64,000 nt of DNA from NCBI GenBank assembly GCA_014904985.1, contig MU129177.1:1-64000 (forward strand), in the 5' to 3' direction. Source of the DNA: Hydnum rufescens UP504 (taxonomy: Eukaryota > Basidiomycota > Agaricomycetes > Cantharellales > Hydnaceae). A program made the translations under genes and the position numbers. The notes below the pieces were generated by a model. The model ran no database searches. It was not told the DNA's origin and worked only from the letters and a program-made list of their open reading frames with translations. Below are positions 45,081 to 55,769 of this stretch, one piece after another (within the stretch, counting starts at the first letter, position 1; each line of letters starts with the position of its first letter).

Positions 45081-45640
45081 TCACTCCCATGGTTCGACAA
45101 CATTTCCTTCAGGAATATTCTTTACGATGTGATGGGCTCATGAGGCCTGCCATGTATGAGCTTCCAGGTTTCGCTGTTCGTCTTTTCACGTTGCTCGAGA
45201 TCGATAATTCGATGTATATATATGCGACCAGTGAATGAGGAAGGCAGGCTAGGCAGTGCTGTCGGCCTTGCGGGGCAGTGAGCAGGTTTGAGTGGCGTAT
45301 GTCGCGGTCGTCAGCAAGTTCACCGTCATCGTCGTACATGCCCTTGCTGCAATGAAATCTCAGATTGTAATTTATATAATGAAGATACCACTTACACCAA
45401 GTCATCGGCGAGGGGAACTCCCATTGGGAGCGTGTCGCACAATTTTTCCAAGAGGAGCACAGAGCCTCGAGTCACTGATTTCTCTAAGCGGCTTAAAGTA
45501 CTCAAAGCACCACTCTGGGCTCGAATTCTCGGTCTCTGAAGCTCTCCGAGTGGCTCTCATCCAGCCGCCTAAAGATTGTCCTTCCGCTTGGTACCATCCA
45601 TTGCATCGTGGGAGTAACGTCTTATTCGGGCGGCGTGACA
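45080..45640 (-). pseudogene. Kinase-like copy 4, truncated
   Basis: The C-lobe is recognisable but has lost residues in the catalytic loop (GELADDRDIRHSNLLTAPQG) and shifts frame soon after. The N-part is cut near 45640, where LIM-relic sequence on the opposite strand begins. The most decayed of the nine copies. Confidence 0.75.
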
Positions 45641-45689
45641 GTCACGCAGTCTGCCTCCTGCGGGAAGACCTGAACTTGACTCTGGCCAG

Positions 45690-46720
45690 GGTGCTTATAT
45701 CTCTGAAATCACAAACGGACGCTCTCCCCCATGAAATCAACTATTGGTGTGATACCCCGGTCCACTGCGACTTCCAGTATTCGACCCGGGGCTCTCCCCA
45801 AAATTCGGTGGATATACCCCTGCACTCCCCGCGTTCGGCTGAGTTCACGGCAGACGCTAGCATCCAGACTGCTGTGTCATCAGTAAGATTCTTCCGTTTC
45901 GGGTCTTTCCAGGCATTTTTGAATTTCTGTTCTGAAAGATCGGTTTCGTAGTTCTACAGTGTCAAGTTGGTCCGTTGGAACTACGAAGCATTGACGCTCG
46001 ACATCAAGTGATGCCAGGACGACATGAAACGATAGCCATGCAATTCGAAATCACTCTTTGCGCAAATCGGAATCCAGGATCAGGTACATCGGTCCATCCC
46101 TCCACCTGCGGAATCTTCGTTGCGACCTGCGGGAAGTCTTGTGTCTCGTCGATTCTTAGATTGAACCCCGACCGAGGTGTCCCAAACGATAGTGAGTTAT
46201 AGTGGACGCAACTAAAGCCGTATTGCGATGCACTCCTGCGTACCATTCCTGTTTTTGCATCTCCGCCGCCGCCATTTGGCTGGTTCCAGAGTTCAATAAC
46301 CATTTTCATGCGAAATCTATGTACTATCTCCTTACGTCGCCGGTCTCCTGGCTCTCGGTCGGAGGTTACGGGTCTGCTCCACATTTTCCTCGTCGTTTTC
46401 TCTCTGTGGACTGCAGGCGAGAATCTGTGGCCTGGGGAAAGGGATTTTCTATGAACAATAGCCGAGTACGATGGAAGCCGCCTTGGCTCTCCCCCTATCC
46501 CGCTCATGCTCAACAAGTGAATTACATTCGTGACTAAGGAATCTGTCTATTCCAAAATTATGGCTGGTGCGTATCCGTTTTCTAAATGTGCTCTCAATTG
46601 CCCATGACTCGCGGCCCTCAGGAAAATTGCTTCTTTTTCGCGACTACCGTGCAAGGGAATCTTTCAGCACGGTACGAGATTATTTTGTCTGTGGGAAACA
46701 GGGGATTATATTGGCGATTG
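45690..46720 (+). pseudogene. LIM relic on the plus strand
   Basis: Recognisable pieces in the order of LIM A1 but on the opposite strand: PHEINYWCDTPVHCDFQYST (LIM end; most ligands lost), FGSFQAFLNFCSE (intron region), the IQDQVHR-like stretch near 46080, Pro-rich CTCCGCCGCC near 46262, and ENCFFFATTVQGNLSARYE (C-terminal domain) at 46620-46680. The Pro-rich exon and much else are deleted. Non-functional. Confidence 0.75.
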
Positions 46721-47110
46721 GACTTGGATATGGCATGTCACCCCATGAGTCACCCATGTCGAATCAATATCGGGAATCGTCTTTTGATGCACGTGGTAGG
46801 TTGTGGCTATAATACACAGGCAGTTGGGTGGGGGAGTCAGCACGCGCTCATCGAGTACGTGGGGTAGCATCTCACGTTCCGTCTTGGATAATGTAATTGT
46901 TGCTGTCGGCATCGCCTCATTCGATACAAAAGAGAACGCAGTATTCGGTCTTACAGAACGATCTCCATGCTCGGTGTGCGACACTTCAAGGTGCGCTGAA
47001 TCGGCGCAATATCATTCTGGTTCGGTGTACGGCTGGGATATGGAGGCAGCTAGTCCCAGCGGACCGGGGCCGCTCACATTTGCTGTTGAAAAGCTCCAAA
47101 TATTGATTTC
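46720..47110. repeat. Second copy of the 44651-45050 segment
   Basis: Diverged direct copy. It follows the LIM relic and precedes kinase-like copy 5. Confidence 0.6.
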
Positions 47111-47512
47111 TGGACGTTGTAATCCTGCCACCCATTCTTCAAATTACAAAGGTGTGCCGTTTCTTCCCCTTTTCAGAGTCAAAAATTAAGCCTCAATTTC
47201 CTACACATGCAGGGCTAGCTGTAGCGGAAGCATCGTGCCCGCGCGTTTGGATCTCTCCGATTCACCAGACCGAGTTTACTCGGTCTGGACCATGGCAACG
47301 AGACTAATCCTGCATCGCGGCCTGTATGGTTGCCGAGCCTGGCAAGGTCAATGAGTTTCATTTTCATTTTTCATTTTTCGCCCCGCGGTGGTGAATTCCG
47401 TGTTCTTTCTCATGACCTCGTCGTTCGATGAGGTAGCCACAATCCACCTATATTCTGTTCCACCCAAAAAAAAAACTGTAATTCGGCAACACACTTTCCA
47501 AAAGTATGGAGG
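47111..47512. other. Spacer, nothing recognised
   Basis: AT-rich near 47360 (TTTTCATTTTTCATTTTTCG) and an A-run at 47467-47475. No gene. Confidence 0.4.
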
Positions 47513-48490
47513 TCATTCCCACGGCTCAATAATCGCTCCTGCAGGAATGTTTTCTACAAGGCGCTCTACCCACGAGGCCTGCCATGCAGTGAGCATCCGA
47601 GGTTCGCCGTTCGTTTTCTCACATTGCTCGAGATCAATAATGCGATACGTATATATCCGACCAGTGAATGGCGAAGGCAGGCTAGGCAGTGCTGTTGGGC
47701 CTTGGGGGGCTGCGAGTATGTTTGAGTAGCGGATGTCCCTGTGGTCTACTCCCAATTCAGCATTTTCACCATACATATCGTATATGTTCTTGCTGCAATC
47801 GATTATCAGATTATAATTTATACAATGAAGATTCCACTCACACCAGCTCATCAGAGAGGGGAACACTCATCGGGAGCGTGTCCCCCAATTTTTCCAAGAG
47901 GAGTACGGAGACATAATTCCTTGAGTGACTCATCTCTGTAAGCTGCTTAGAATCTTCAAATCGCCACTCGGGATTCGAATTCTCGGTCTCTGAAGATCTC
48001 CGAGTGGCCCTCGCGCAGGGCTCAAAAGACTGCCCTTCAGCGAGTTCTGCTTCGAACCATCCATAGCATCGTGGGAGCATGACCCCTTGGAGGCACTCCA
48101 GCTCATCATAGAACCATGCCTCTCGGGCAATTTCGGCGCGGCGCTTAGATCGCGCGACCTTGAGGACAAGGAGAGGAAGATGGGCTAGAACGGGTGTTGT
48201 GGGGAGAACATTGACCTCATGAACAAAGCTGGACCGGCCCGACCCAAGTTTTCTTCCAAATATTAGATGGAGGAGGAGATCGCCAGGCTCGGGAAGGGGA
48301 GAGGGCGGCCTGGGGACGTACGACTCGTGAGGCCCATGCAAATGTATCCCCAGAATATACTTCGAGGAAGGGAACAAGATAGAGGGGCGCCACGGTACGA
48401 TGTAAAACAATGGGAATATCGGTGCCGTCAGATTGCGCGATTAGACCATGAACGGTAAGTGCTGAAATTGCATTCAGAGCCTGCCCAAGG
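47513..48490 (-). pseudogene. Kinase-like copy 5, longest open reading
   Basis: Most of the protein is open. The N-exon (48410-47842) encodes LIFGRKLGSGRSSFVHEV, LLVLKVARSKRRAE, EAWFYDELECLQG and YVSVLLLEKLGDTLPMSVPL. The C-exon (47820-47513) encodes NAELGVDHRDIRYSN, YRIIDLEQCEKTNGEPRML and ends AIIEPWE. Upstream, HGLIAQSDGTDIPIVLHRTV (48450-48400) is in a different frame because of a change around 48330-48360. It is the best candidate for an active or recently active member. Confidence 0.75.
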
Positions 48491-48549
48491 GAGGGTTGTC
48501 AGAGTGTATGGGAAAATCGAGTAGACATCAGAAGTACCATTGGGCCCTC

Positions 48550-48980
48550 CATGGTATTTACTAGTTTCTCGTGGCCAGACGTCTTAACAAATTGATGAAA
48601 GAGGGTGGTGATTTCCGTTGAATTATCACTCGCGGCGACAAGCGCCAACCCCGGCTCGAAAATCGGGTATCACCGGGCACCGCATAGTTGTAATCCTGGC
48701 ACTCTTGTCCATAGCCCGGACTCGGGTGGGCGGCACGGGTGAAACATGCGATGGACGTCACGCCAATTGTCTGGATTGGGGGGCAAGTTCTTGTACTACA
48801 TTCGGGGAGGTTGTTCCATTGGTCCGCGTTTGCTGCTAACCTACGCGCGTACAGTACAATTCAAGCTCATCCAAGGCTTCTCGGGGGGAACGGGTGGATC
48901 CCGGAGGGCCTACAAGATAGATCTTTCAATATTTGGATCATTTTCTGCTTGTAAATATGCCATGAGACTTCGGAGATGTC
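48550..48980. repeat. 5' flank of kinase-like copy 5
   Basis: Same word series as 41365-41790, including GTTCCATTGGTCCGCGTTTG and TTGTAAATATGCCATGAG. Homology fades after about 48980. Confidence 0.7.
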
Positions 48981-50770
48981 TTCAGGATGGACATTGTGAT
49001 GATTTTGGAGAGCTCGTCCAAGAATGTGTCCTTCTTAACCGTCAAAATGTACTTGAGTCGTCTCATCCACAGTTTTTTTTCGTAGTTGCTACCATTTGAA
49101 AGTCATGCATGCGTTGATGAAGTCTGGCGATTGAGCATAGGAAGGCCTTGGATGTGGGGGTGGGTGACAGTGTCCACGGACCCTCTTTGTCCGGGGGGAT
49201 TACTGAGAGCAAAATGGGTGTGAGATTAACGAAACCCATTGGGGTACTGCATGGCATCATCTTCCCCTGTGACAGAAGTCGACGGAGAGCGTGCTTCCGT
49301 TGAAGATCGGTGTATGGGAGCGCTTAATGAATCGTCAATCGACAAATTAGACCGAATATAGAGAACGCGCTCAGAACAGAGAGTAAGGACGGCTCGCCTC
49401 CCAGCAGTGGCTCAAGCAACACAACACCTATGAATCCGGACCCAAACAACTGTGATGACTGAAGACCGGGGGGTGTGAATCACATTACGCAATAGGCAAG
49501 GCTTTCCCCTGGGCGGGGCCATAAAGAGGTCAGCAATGCTGACGACGATGACGGCGAGGCAGACATCAAAGGTGACAGCATAAAGACGAATTCACGCATG
49601 ACAGTGGACTCGAGTTTCCAGGCCATGGAGTACTCCGAAATATGGATGGAGCCGAAATTGCACTGTGGTGGAAACACTGCCATGGAGCTAGATAAGATCT
49701 TTTGGTGGAATAAGATCAAGGATTGAACACGCTAAGCTAGCTTAGCTTAGCTTGCCTTGCAGTTTAATCCTTGATCTCGCTCGAGATCCAGTGTGGGCGG
49801 AGAATGCCGAAGGGGGTCTGAGTTACGTAAGCATCAGAACGTCGAGCACTAATGTTTAGCGCTTCGTTCGCTGAAGATTGATAAACTCAGAAGTGATAGA
49901 CCTTCTTCGGAACTCGGAGCGCGAGAGAATCTAAGGAGCATGGCTATGCAACCCATTAGCAGCCGAAGGCCGCCATAGCCATGGTGTGAGGATTTCTCTC
50001 GCGCCCGGGCTATCTCCCCCTAACGCGGTTAGAGGCTGCGCAATTCTAAGTGAAGTAAATCCGGTGTGGAATGCATGTACTTGGACCATGCATCCGACTC
50101 CCGTCGTCCTTGAACTTTTTACCCGTTTATGAGACACGCCTGTTTTCTAGCGGTTCTGCAGTTCCTCAGATACGGAAGCTGTGGCTGCTACAGTCACCTA
50201 ATTTTTCGAGTTTCCAAATACATTTACAGCACTTCGTGAGCGCGGTTTTCGGCTATAGCAGTCCAGCTGGATGGGGTGAGGCCGTGAGGGTGTTGAATAA
50301 GCGAATAATTTAGTGAATTCAGGGAGTTCTGAAGAAAATGTTTGAGAAGCCAGCGAAGGGCCTTGATTGGATGAGAGTTTGAAGGGTCGTCCCAAGTGGT
50401 GGTCTGGCTCTTTGTTTGACGAGGAGTTCTCCGAGGCGGTTGACTCTCCAGAAAGCACGACAAGCTACGGCGGAAATCGAGATATCAAAAGGATCAGAAC
50501 GGAGATTTAGGTGTTAACGAAGCACTTGAGGTGGTCAGTTGTTATGGGAGGGCGAGTAGCATAGGTTTTGGAGGTTGGGGCTTGGAGGCAATGGCTTCTC
50601 TGTAATCGACAGCAAGTTTGTCGTCTCTGTGCCAGGGAACAACCTTCACAACGTGCCGGGTGGCGAGTACACACGTAGGTCAATCTTGGAAATTGGGAGA
50701 TGGGATGATTCAGAGATTTTCGTAAGGTCACACCAGGGAGACAAGTTGGCGGGAGCAGATCTGTAGCCTC
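48980..50770. other. No supported gene; two long hairpins
   Basis: Frames are short and unconvincing. Two inverted repeats stand out. The first, 49713-49777, has a 12-bp stem AGATCAAGGATT with an AGCTTAGC-type repeat in the loop. The second, 49919-50004, has an 11-bp outer stem GCGCGAGAGAA and a 10-bp inner stem CATGGCTATG. Confidence 0.55.
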
Positions 50771-51226
50771 CTAGGGTTCCGTGGGACCAAAGGGAATGTA
50801 GTGCGATATGGAAATTGGCAAGAGCGTCTGTGGAATGTCGAGCTGCAAGGAGACCGGGGTTACTTCTCTACCGATCATGGGTACGATTCCCGCCGTTATT
50901 CTACTGTTTGAATTTGCTTTAGCTGAACTTGTAATGTTGTACGCAGCCCCGAAATTTCGTTCGATCGCAGAGACTTCATCAGTACATTGCAGGGGAATGG
51001 GCTGAGGACTCAAATCCGCCCCTGCATGAGGTCTTATCGACGATTGATTCCTCAACATAAGTTTCGATCCCGGTCCTTGGGTAAGTCTAGGCATGTGAGG
51101 GCCCTCGTCCTCCTCAATGTCGTTCTTGGGGTCGAGCTCGCACTCGGGCTTCATACTACGAGTAAATCTAGTCCCTGTATCTTGAACGGATGGTGGATCT
51201 GAGATGTGGGGCGCAATTCGTATCAT
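50771..51226 (-). other. Open frame of 151 codons, no recognised family
   Basis: Open from 51226 to 50771 with no motif that I know (contains EDEGPHMPRLTQGPGSK). It lies downstream of the reverse-transcriptase relic on the same strand and might be a piece of it or chance. Weak evidence. Confidence 0.2.
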
Positions 51227-51529
51227 AGCCCGACTGTATTCCCCGGCACCGATGTTCGTAACCGCGGTAGAGTCATGATTCCGTTTGAATCTTACGAGGT
51301 CGTCCTAACAGGCTGATTAGGTAGTCCATTCGTTCGGACACAACCAGCAGGCCCCTTGGCACCAGGACACTTGGGGCCCTGGTTGCTTGGCTAAGGCTCA
51401 TGCCAGCCCGGGAATTCCAGACTCTCGTACATCAGCAGCCATGGGTTTTGCGGACGTCAGCGTAATGAAGCATCAAGGTAAATGCTCTTCTGAGAGTGTT
51501 TCGTTCCCACGGCAAGAGAATTTGAACAC

Positions 51530-53236
51530 TGTCACCTCCTGGGGCGCGCCGAGCGCTACTCTCGCGATGAGTGAGAGATCGTTTTTTTTTTTTTTTTTGG
51601 TCCATTGCTTTTAGGAGCATGTCCTCTTGGCATCCCAGCAAGGCGTGGGCGGCAAGGGTTGAGGTCGATTGACAACAGCAGATCTTCTTGCTGAATTGTA
51701 GCGCTAGCACGAGCTGTCGCAGAGTCATAAGTGAACCAGTCAAACAACGGAAGGTAACAGGCGAGCGTGCTTGGCATCTTGAAAAAGTGGGGAAGTCTCA
51801 GATCATCACTAAGATGCTGTTTACGGGATGGGGCATCAGCACGATTGTCTACAGAGCAGACATACTTTGGAAGAGTGTCGGAAGAGTGTTGCATCATTAC
51901 TTCTATTGAGCCTTGACTATTATAACTTCTGCGTCGCAGATTCCTTGAGATGCTATTTCAAATGTTGCAAGCTCTAGAGTGGTGCTTTCGGCCCAGCCGA
52001 TGACGCGACTCCCAGCTATCCGGCAATCTTTCAGTTTCCAAGCTCACCACTTGCAGCCGGCAACTAGCCCTATTCCGAGGTCAGTTGAGGCATCTACCCA
52101 GATGTCTGGGTTGATGGTAGCTCTGGAATGGAGCGCACGGAAGCATTAGGAATGGAGAGAGGGCCGAGCCAGGTTCGCATGTCCCGCGATTGAATCTTTG
52201 TTGATACAGGAGATGTGATTAAGGCTACTGAGGAGAGGTTCAATGTCAACGGCAGATACACCATGGGAGGAACTGTTGGCAGTCCAAGCTTTGACATGAG
52301 CTTTGGATTTTTGAGCGGAAAGACGCTGATTGGAACTGAAATTCCAATCGAAGCCTATGCATTAGTGGCCAACCAAGAGTGTGAACATTAGAAATTAAGT
52401 CATTGACAACAAGGTCATAGTGAAACTGGGGATTCAAGTTGGCGGGCAAGGTTGGGGGGTGAATGGGAATGATGACGTTAGCCCACTTTCCGTAGAAAGC
52501 TAGTGGGAGGGTGGGGTAGACTATATCCATCACTGTAGGGTGCTACACACCATACCTCAGACACCAGGTCTGGAACAGCACACCACACCCGGTGAATGGC
52601 CTCGGACACCAGATCCGGAACAAGCACACCGCACGGCGAGTGGCCTCGGACACCAGATCCGGAACAAAGACATCAGCACACTGCACCCGGCGAGTGGCTC
52701 GGACACCAGATCCGGAACAAAGACAGCACACCGCGCCCGGCGAGTGGCCTCGGACACCAGATCCGGAACAAAGACAGCACACCGCACCCGGCGAGTGGCC
52801 TCGGACACCAGATCCGGAACAAAGACAGCACACCGCACCCGGCGAGTGGCCTCGGACACCAGATCCGGAACAATCAGCACACCGCACCCGGCGAGTGGCC
52901 TCAGACACCAGGTCTGGAGTGATAACACAACATGTACAATGGGGAGTGCCATGCAAGACAAAAAGAGGTGCAAAGAACTTACGAATTTGAGCAAACTTTG
53001 AACGAGAGGTCACAAATTATGCGAAATTTGCCAGGAGATCCAGCTTTGGGAACTATTCCAATGGGCAAGGTTTGGAAACAGCTTCCTAGCCACATATCTG
53101 CTTCGATCGGGCCTAACATACGACCGAGCTGGACCTCGTCACAAGGTGTTTCTTGGCAAGGGCGGCATCTTTTTCTTCGCGGTTCTTCAACAATGCGTTG
53201 AAGTGCTTGTTGAATGCATAAGCGCGTTGAGTTCAC
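51530..53236 (-). mobile_element. Reverse transcriptase/RNase H retroelement relic
   Basis: Minus strand, in order: RT start with LGSCFQTLPIGIVPKAGSPG and KFRIICDLSFK (53110-53000), an interrupting minisatellite (52553-52930), a decayed middle (52533-52250), RNase H with IWVDASTDLGIGLVAGCKW and RVIGWAESTTLELA (about 52105-51970), and CSVDNRADAPSRKQHLSDDL near 51850-51800. RT followed by RNase H and a NxADAPSR tail is typical of the DIRS-like/RT-RNase H elements common in Agaricomycetes, though the exact group cannot be fixed. A 17-nt T run at 51582-51598 (poly-A in the element's sense) lies just past the coding remains. No terminal repeats were seen. Confidence 0.7.
52553..52930. repeat. 51-bp minisatellite, about eight units
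   Basis: Units of 51 bp start CTCGGACACCAGATCCGGAA and continue with CAAAGACAGCACACCGCACC. The central units are almost identical and the outer ones shorter and diverged. The period is a multiple of three and stop-free, which opens long frames on both strands. These encode only repeat peptides and are not genes. Confidence 0.92.
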
Positions 53237-53239
53237 ACT

Positions 53240-54290
53240 TGGAACGTGATTGGGCCAAGAATGAGTTGGGATATTCAGAGGGTAGAACTGTTAGCACCGT
53301 TGAGCTGGGGTTGTTGCCAAGATTCTGCGTGTTTATGGTGATTGAGAGTAGTGGGGGAGACAGTTAGAAAGATATGAAGAAAAGGATGCTCGGCGACGCG
53401 AGCGCGAGCAAGGGGAGTTTAGAATACGGTGGTGTGAAGATTCGTTGCTTGAGGAAATCATTTTACGTAATACATTTGTAATTCTCGCTTTATTCCTGGC
53501 ATTCTCTTATCTAGCCTTGCAGCTAGGTACTCGTGCCTCGCACCTAGCTGCTGAAACAAAATACTAAATAAGGAGATTTCACTGCCACAATCTCAGTCAC
53601 GGACGAAATTCCCTCTAAAACCCTCGCTTACGTAAACGTAAGAGTCGGGGATGCTCCATGCCAAAAGTACCACTAGGGAAACGATACCGAATCGACAGTG
53701 TGACGCCGAAGAGAACACCGGAAAAGGCAGTGGGAACGGAAACAATACGAGTCCAAAGATTACATAATGAGAAGGGAACCTTGTACGCAATTAAACGTAG
53801 CTACGTGTGCATGGTGTGGTCTCTGTGCGCGCCAGTTACGAAGAGTACCAGCGAGGGCCCTGCTTCAGCCCACCGAGGGCCGGCTCGTTGGATTCCAGTT
53901 TTTGCTTTGATGACCAGGGGAGAGAACGAATTTTGCGCCATGGACTCCTTTCAGCATAGGCAGGTCCAGCCTTCAGGATTACTAAGTTTACTGTATCAAT
54001 CTCAATCTCAATCCTCTTCCAGTTTTCACATGCGCATGCGGACCACCCCTAAAGCGCTCAGATGCCCCCGCAGTCACTGTCTTTGTTCCATAGCGTCATT
54101 TTGCAGTATTTGCCTTCATCTGTAGCTCACAATCCCTTGTGACGCGTGACAACACCAGCCTTTGGATGCGTGACTGGACGTTTGACCGTACATAATCGAT
54201 TCTCCCCATACAAACCAGCTATGAGCGCAAATACCGTGGATGTTCCAATGGTACTCCCGATGTCTACTCGATGTTCTCCTGCCTCTGACA
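53240..54290. other. Spacer with a short perfect hairpin
   Basis: No gene supported. A hairpin at 53519-53551 has a perfect 10-bp stem (GCAGCTAGGT / ACCTAGCTGC). A fairly long plus-strand frame at 53658-54125 has no recognisable motif. Confidence 0.4.
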
Positions 54291-55760
54291 GTCTTCCTTT
54301 GGATAGGCTCTGAATGCAATCTCGGCACTGACCATACATGGTCTGATCGCAGATACAGAAGGCACCAGTATTCCCATTACTTTACATCGTACTGTGGCAC
54401 CACTCGATCTTGTTCCCTTTCTCAAGTTGGGCTCCCCAGCTGCACCCGAGCTGGATCTCGTGCCGTTCATTCCCAGGCCACCTTCTACACTTCCCGAGCC
54501 TGGCGATCTCCACGTTCAGGTAATATTTGGAGAAGAAAAAGGATGGGGTCGGTCCAGTTTCGTTCATGAAGTGGTGTCCTCCCGACGACAACACTTCCAG
54601 CCCATCTCCCCCCTCTTGTGCTCAAGGTCGCGCGACCCAAGCGCCGGGCCGAAATTGGCCGAGAGGCCTGGTTCTATGATGAGCTGGAATGCTTCCAAGG
54701 GTTGTACTTCCACGATGCTATGGGTGGTTCGAAGCGGAACTCGCGGAAGGGCAATCTTTCGTCCATTGGACAGGACCCAACCGGAGATCGTCAAGGACGG
54801 GGACGGAGAGCTCAAACCCAGAGTGGCGGTTTGAAGACTCTAGGCAGCTTAAAGAGATGAGTGACTCAAGGAATTATGTCTCCGTGCTCCTCTTGGAAAA
54901 ATTGGGCGGCAAGCTGCCCAGCGGAGTTCCTCTCGCTGAGGGGTTGGTGTAAGTGGTGTCTTCGTTATATAAATTGTGATCTGAGAATCCATTTCAGCAA
55001 GGGAATATACGATATGTATGGGGAAATTGCTGAATTGGGAGTAGACCACCGCGACATACGCCATTCCAACATACTCGCCGCCCCCCAAGGCCCGACGACA
55101 CTGCCTAGCCTGCCTTCGCCATTCACTGGCCGGATATATACGCACCGAATGATCGATATTGAGTCATGCGAGAAGACGAATGGGGAGACTTGGTTCCTCA
55201 CTGCATGCCAGGCTTCATGGGTAGAAGGCATCGTAAAATATCTTCCTACAGGAGGTATGGTTGATGGAGAATGGCATAGAATGTGCATGGAAGTATACCA
55301 TGGACACTAGTTGCAGCTATATCTAGGGTTAGGAGCAATAATCGAGTGGGAAGCTGGTCACGACCTGAATAGGGTGGATTGGCAGCTGCTGGACAAGCAT
55401 GCAGCAGTAATTGACTTTGGGCAACCGAATGCAAATCCGAAAACTCGGCTCGCCCAGCAACTCGGCCGTGCATCGAGACGGTATTATATAGATAAGAGAT
55501 TACAAACAACGGTATTATCAGTGGTATAGGTGGGCTGCGTGCGTTATCTTTTGCATTGCCCCGGTTCACCCTGCTTAGAATTAAGCGCCCACCTGACTCC
55601 GGTGTGGAGCATGCGGGACATTCGGGGGATCTCATTTTGGCTTTTTCCGGACGTCATTTTACCTCCCCGCTTCTTCCCCATACGAACCACACTCGTGCAG
55701 GCGAGAAGTCAATAATTTCCTTTTTGGGAATTTCTCTGTATTGTCTTCAAATCCGCTAAA
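54130..55760. repeat. Block shared with 60060-61700
   Basis: Kinase-like copy 6 with about 180 bp upstream and 450 bp downstream; the partner is copy 8. The offset is close to 5944 bp. Downstream words shared: AACTCGGCTCGCCCAGCAAC, GCGCCCACCTGACTCCGGTG, TCAATAATTTCC. Confidence 0.85.
54310..55310 (+). pseudogene. Kinase-like copy 6
   Basis: Plus strand. After an acceptor-like GGATAG the coding reads LNAISALTIHGLIADTEG, then VAPLDLVPFLKLGS and VIFGEEKGWGRSSFVHEV. Loss of bases near 54571 (relative to copy 8) shifts the frame through the N-lobe. The correct frame reappears as LPRCYGW-like sequence and YVSVLLLEKLGGKLPSGVPL. A clean 49-nt intron (54949-54997, GTAAGT...TTTCAG) joins to KGIYDMYGEIAELGVDHRDI. 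The C-terminal DFG-like HRMIDIES is present. Dead as read. Confidence 0.8.
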
Positions 55761-55769
55761 AACTGCTCA

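Noticed and set aside
52540..53013. Six long overlapping frames of 66-156 codons on both strands
   Set aside because: They are forced open by the stop-free 51-bp repeat; their peptides are pure repeat and contradict one another.
53658..54125. Plus-strand frame of 155 codons before kinase-like copy 6
   Set aside because: No family resemblance and no splice or start context; not present before copy 8.
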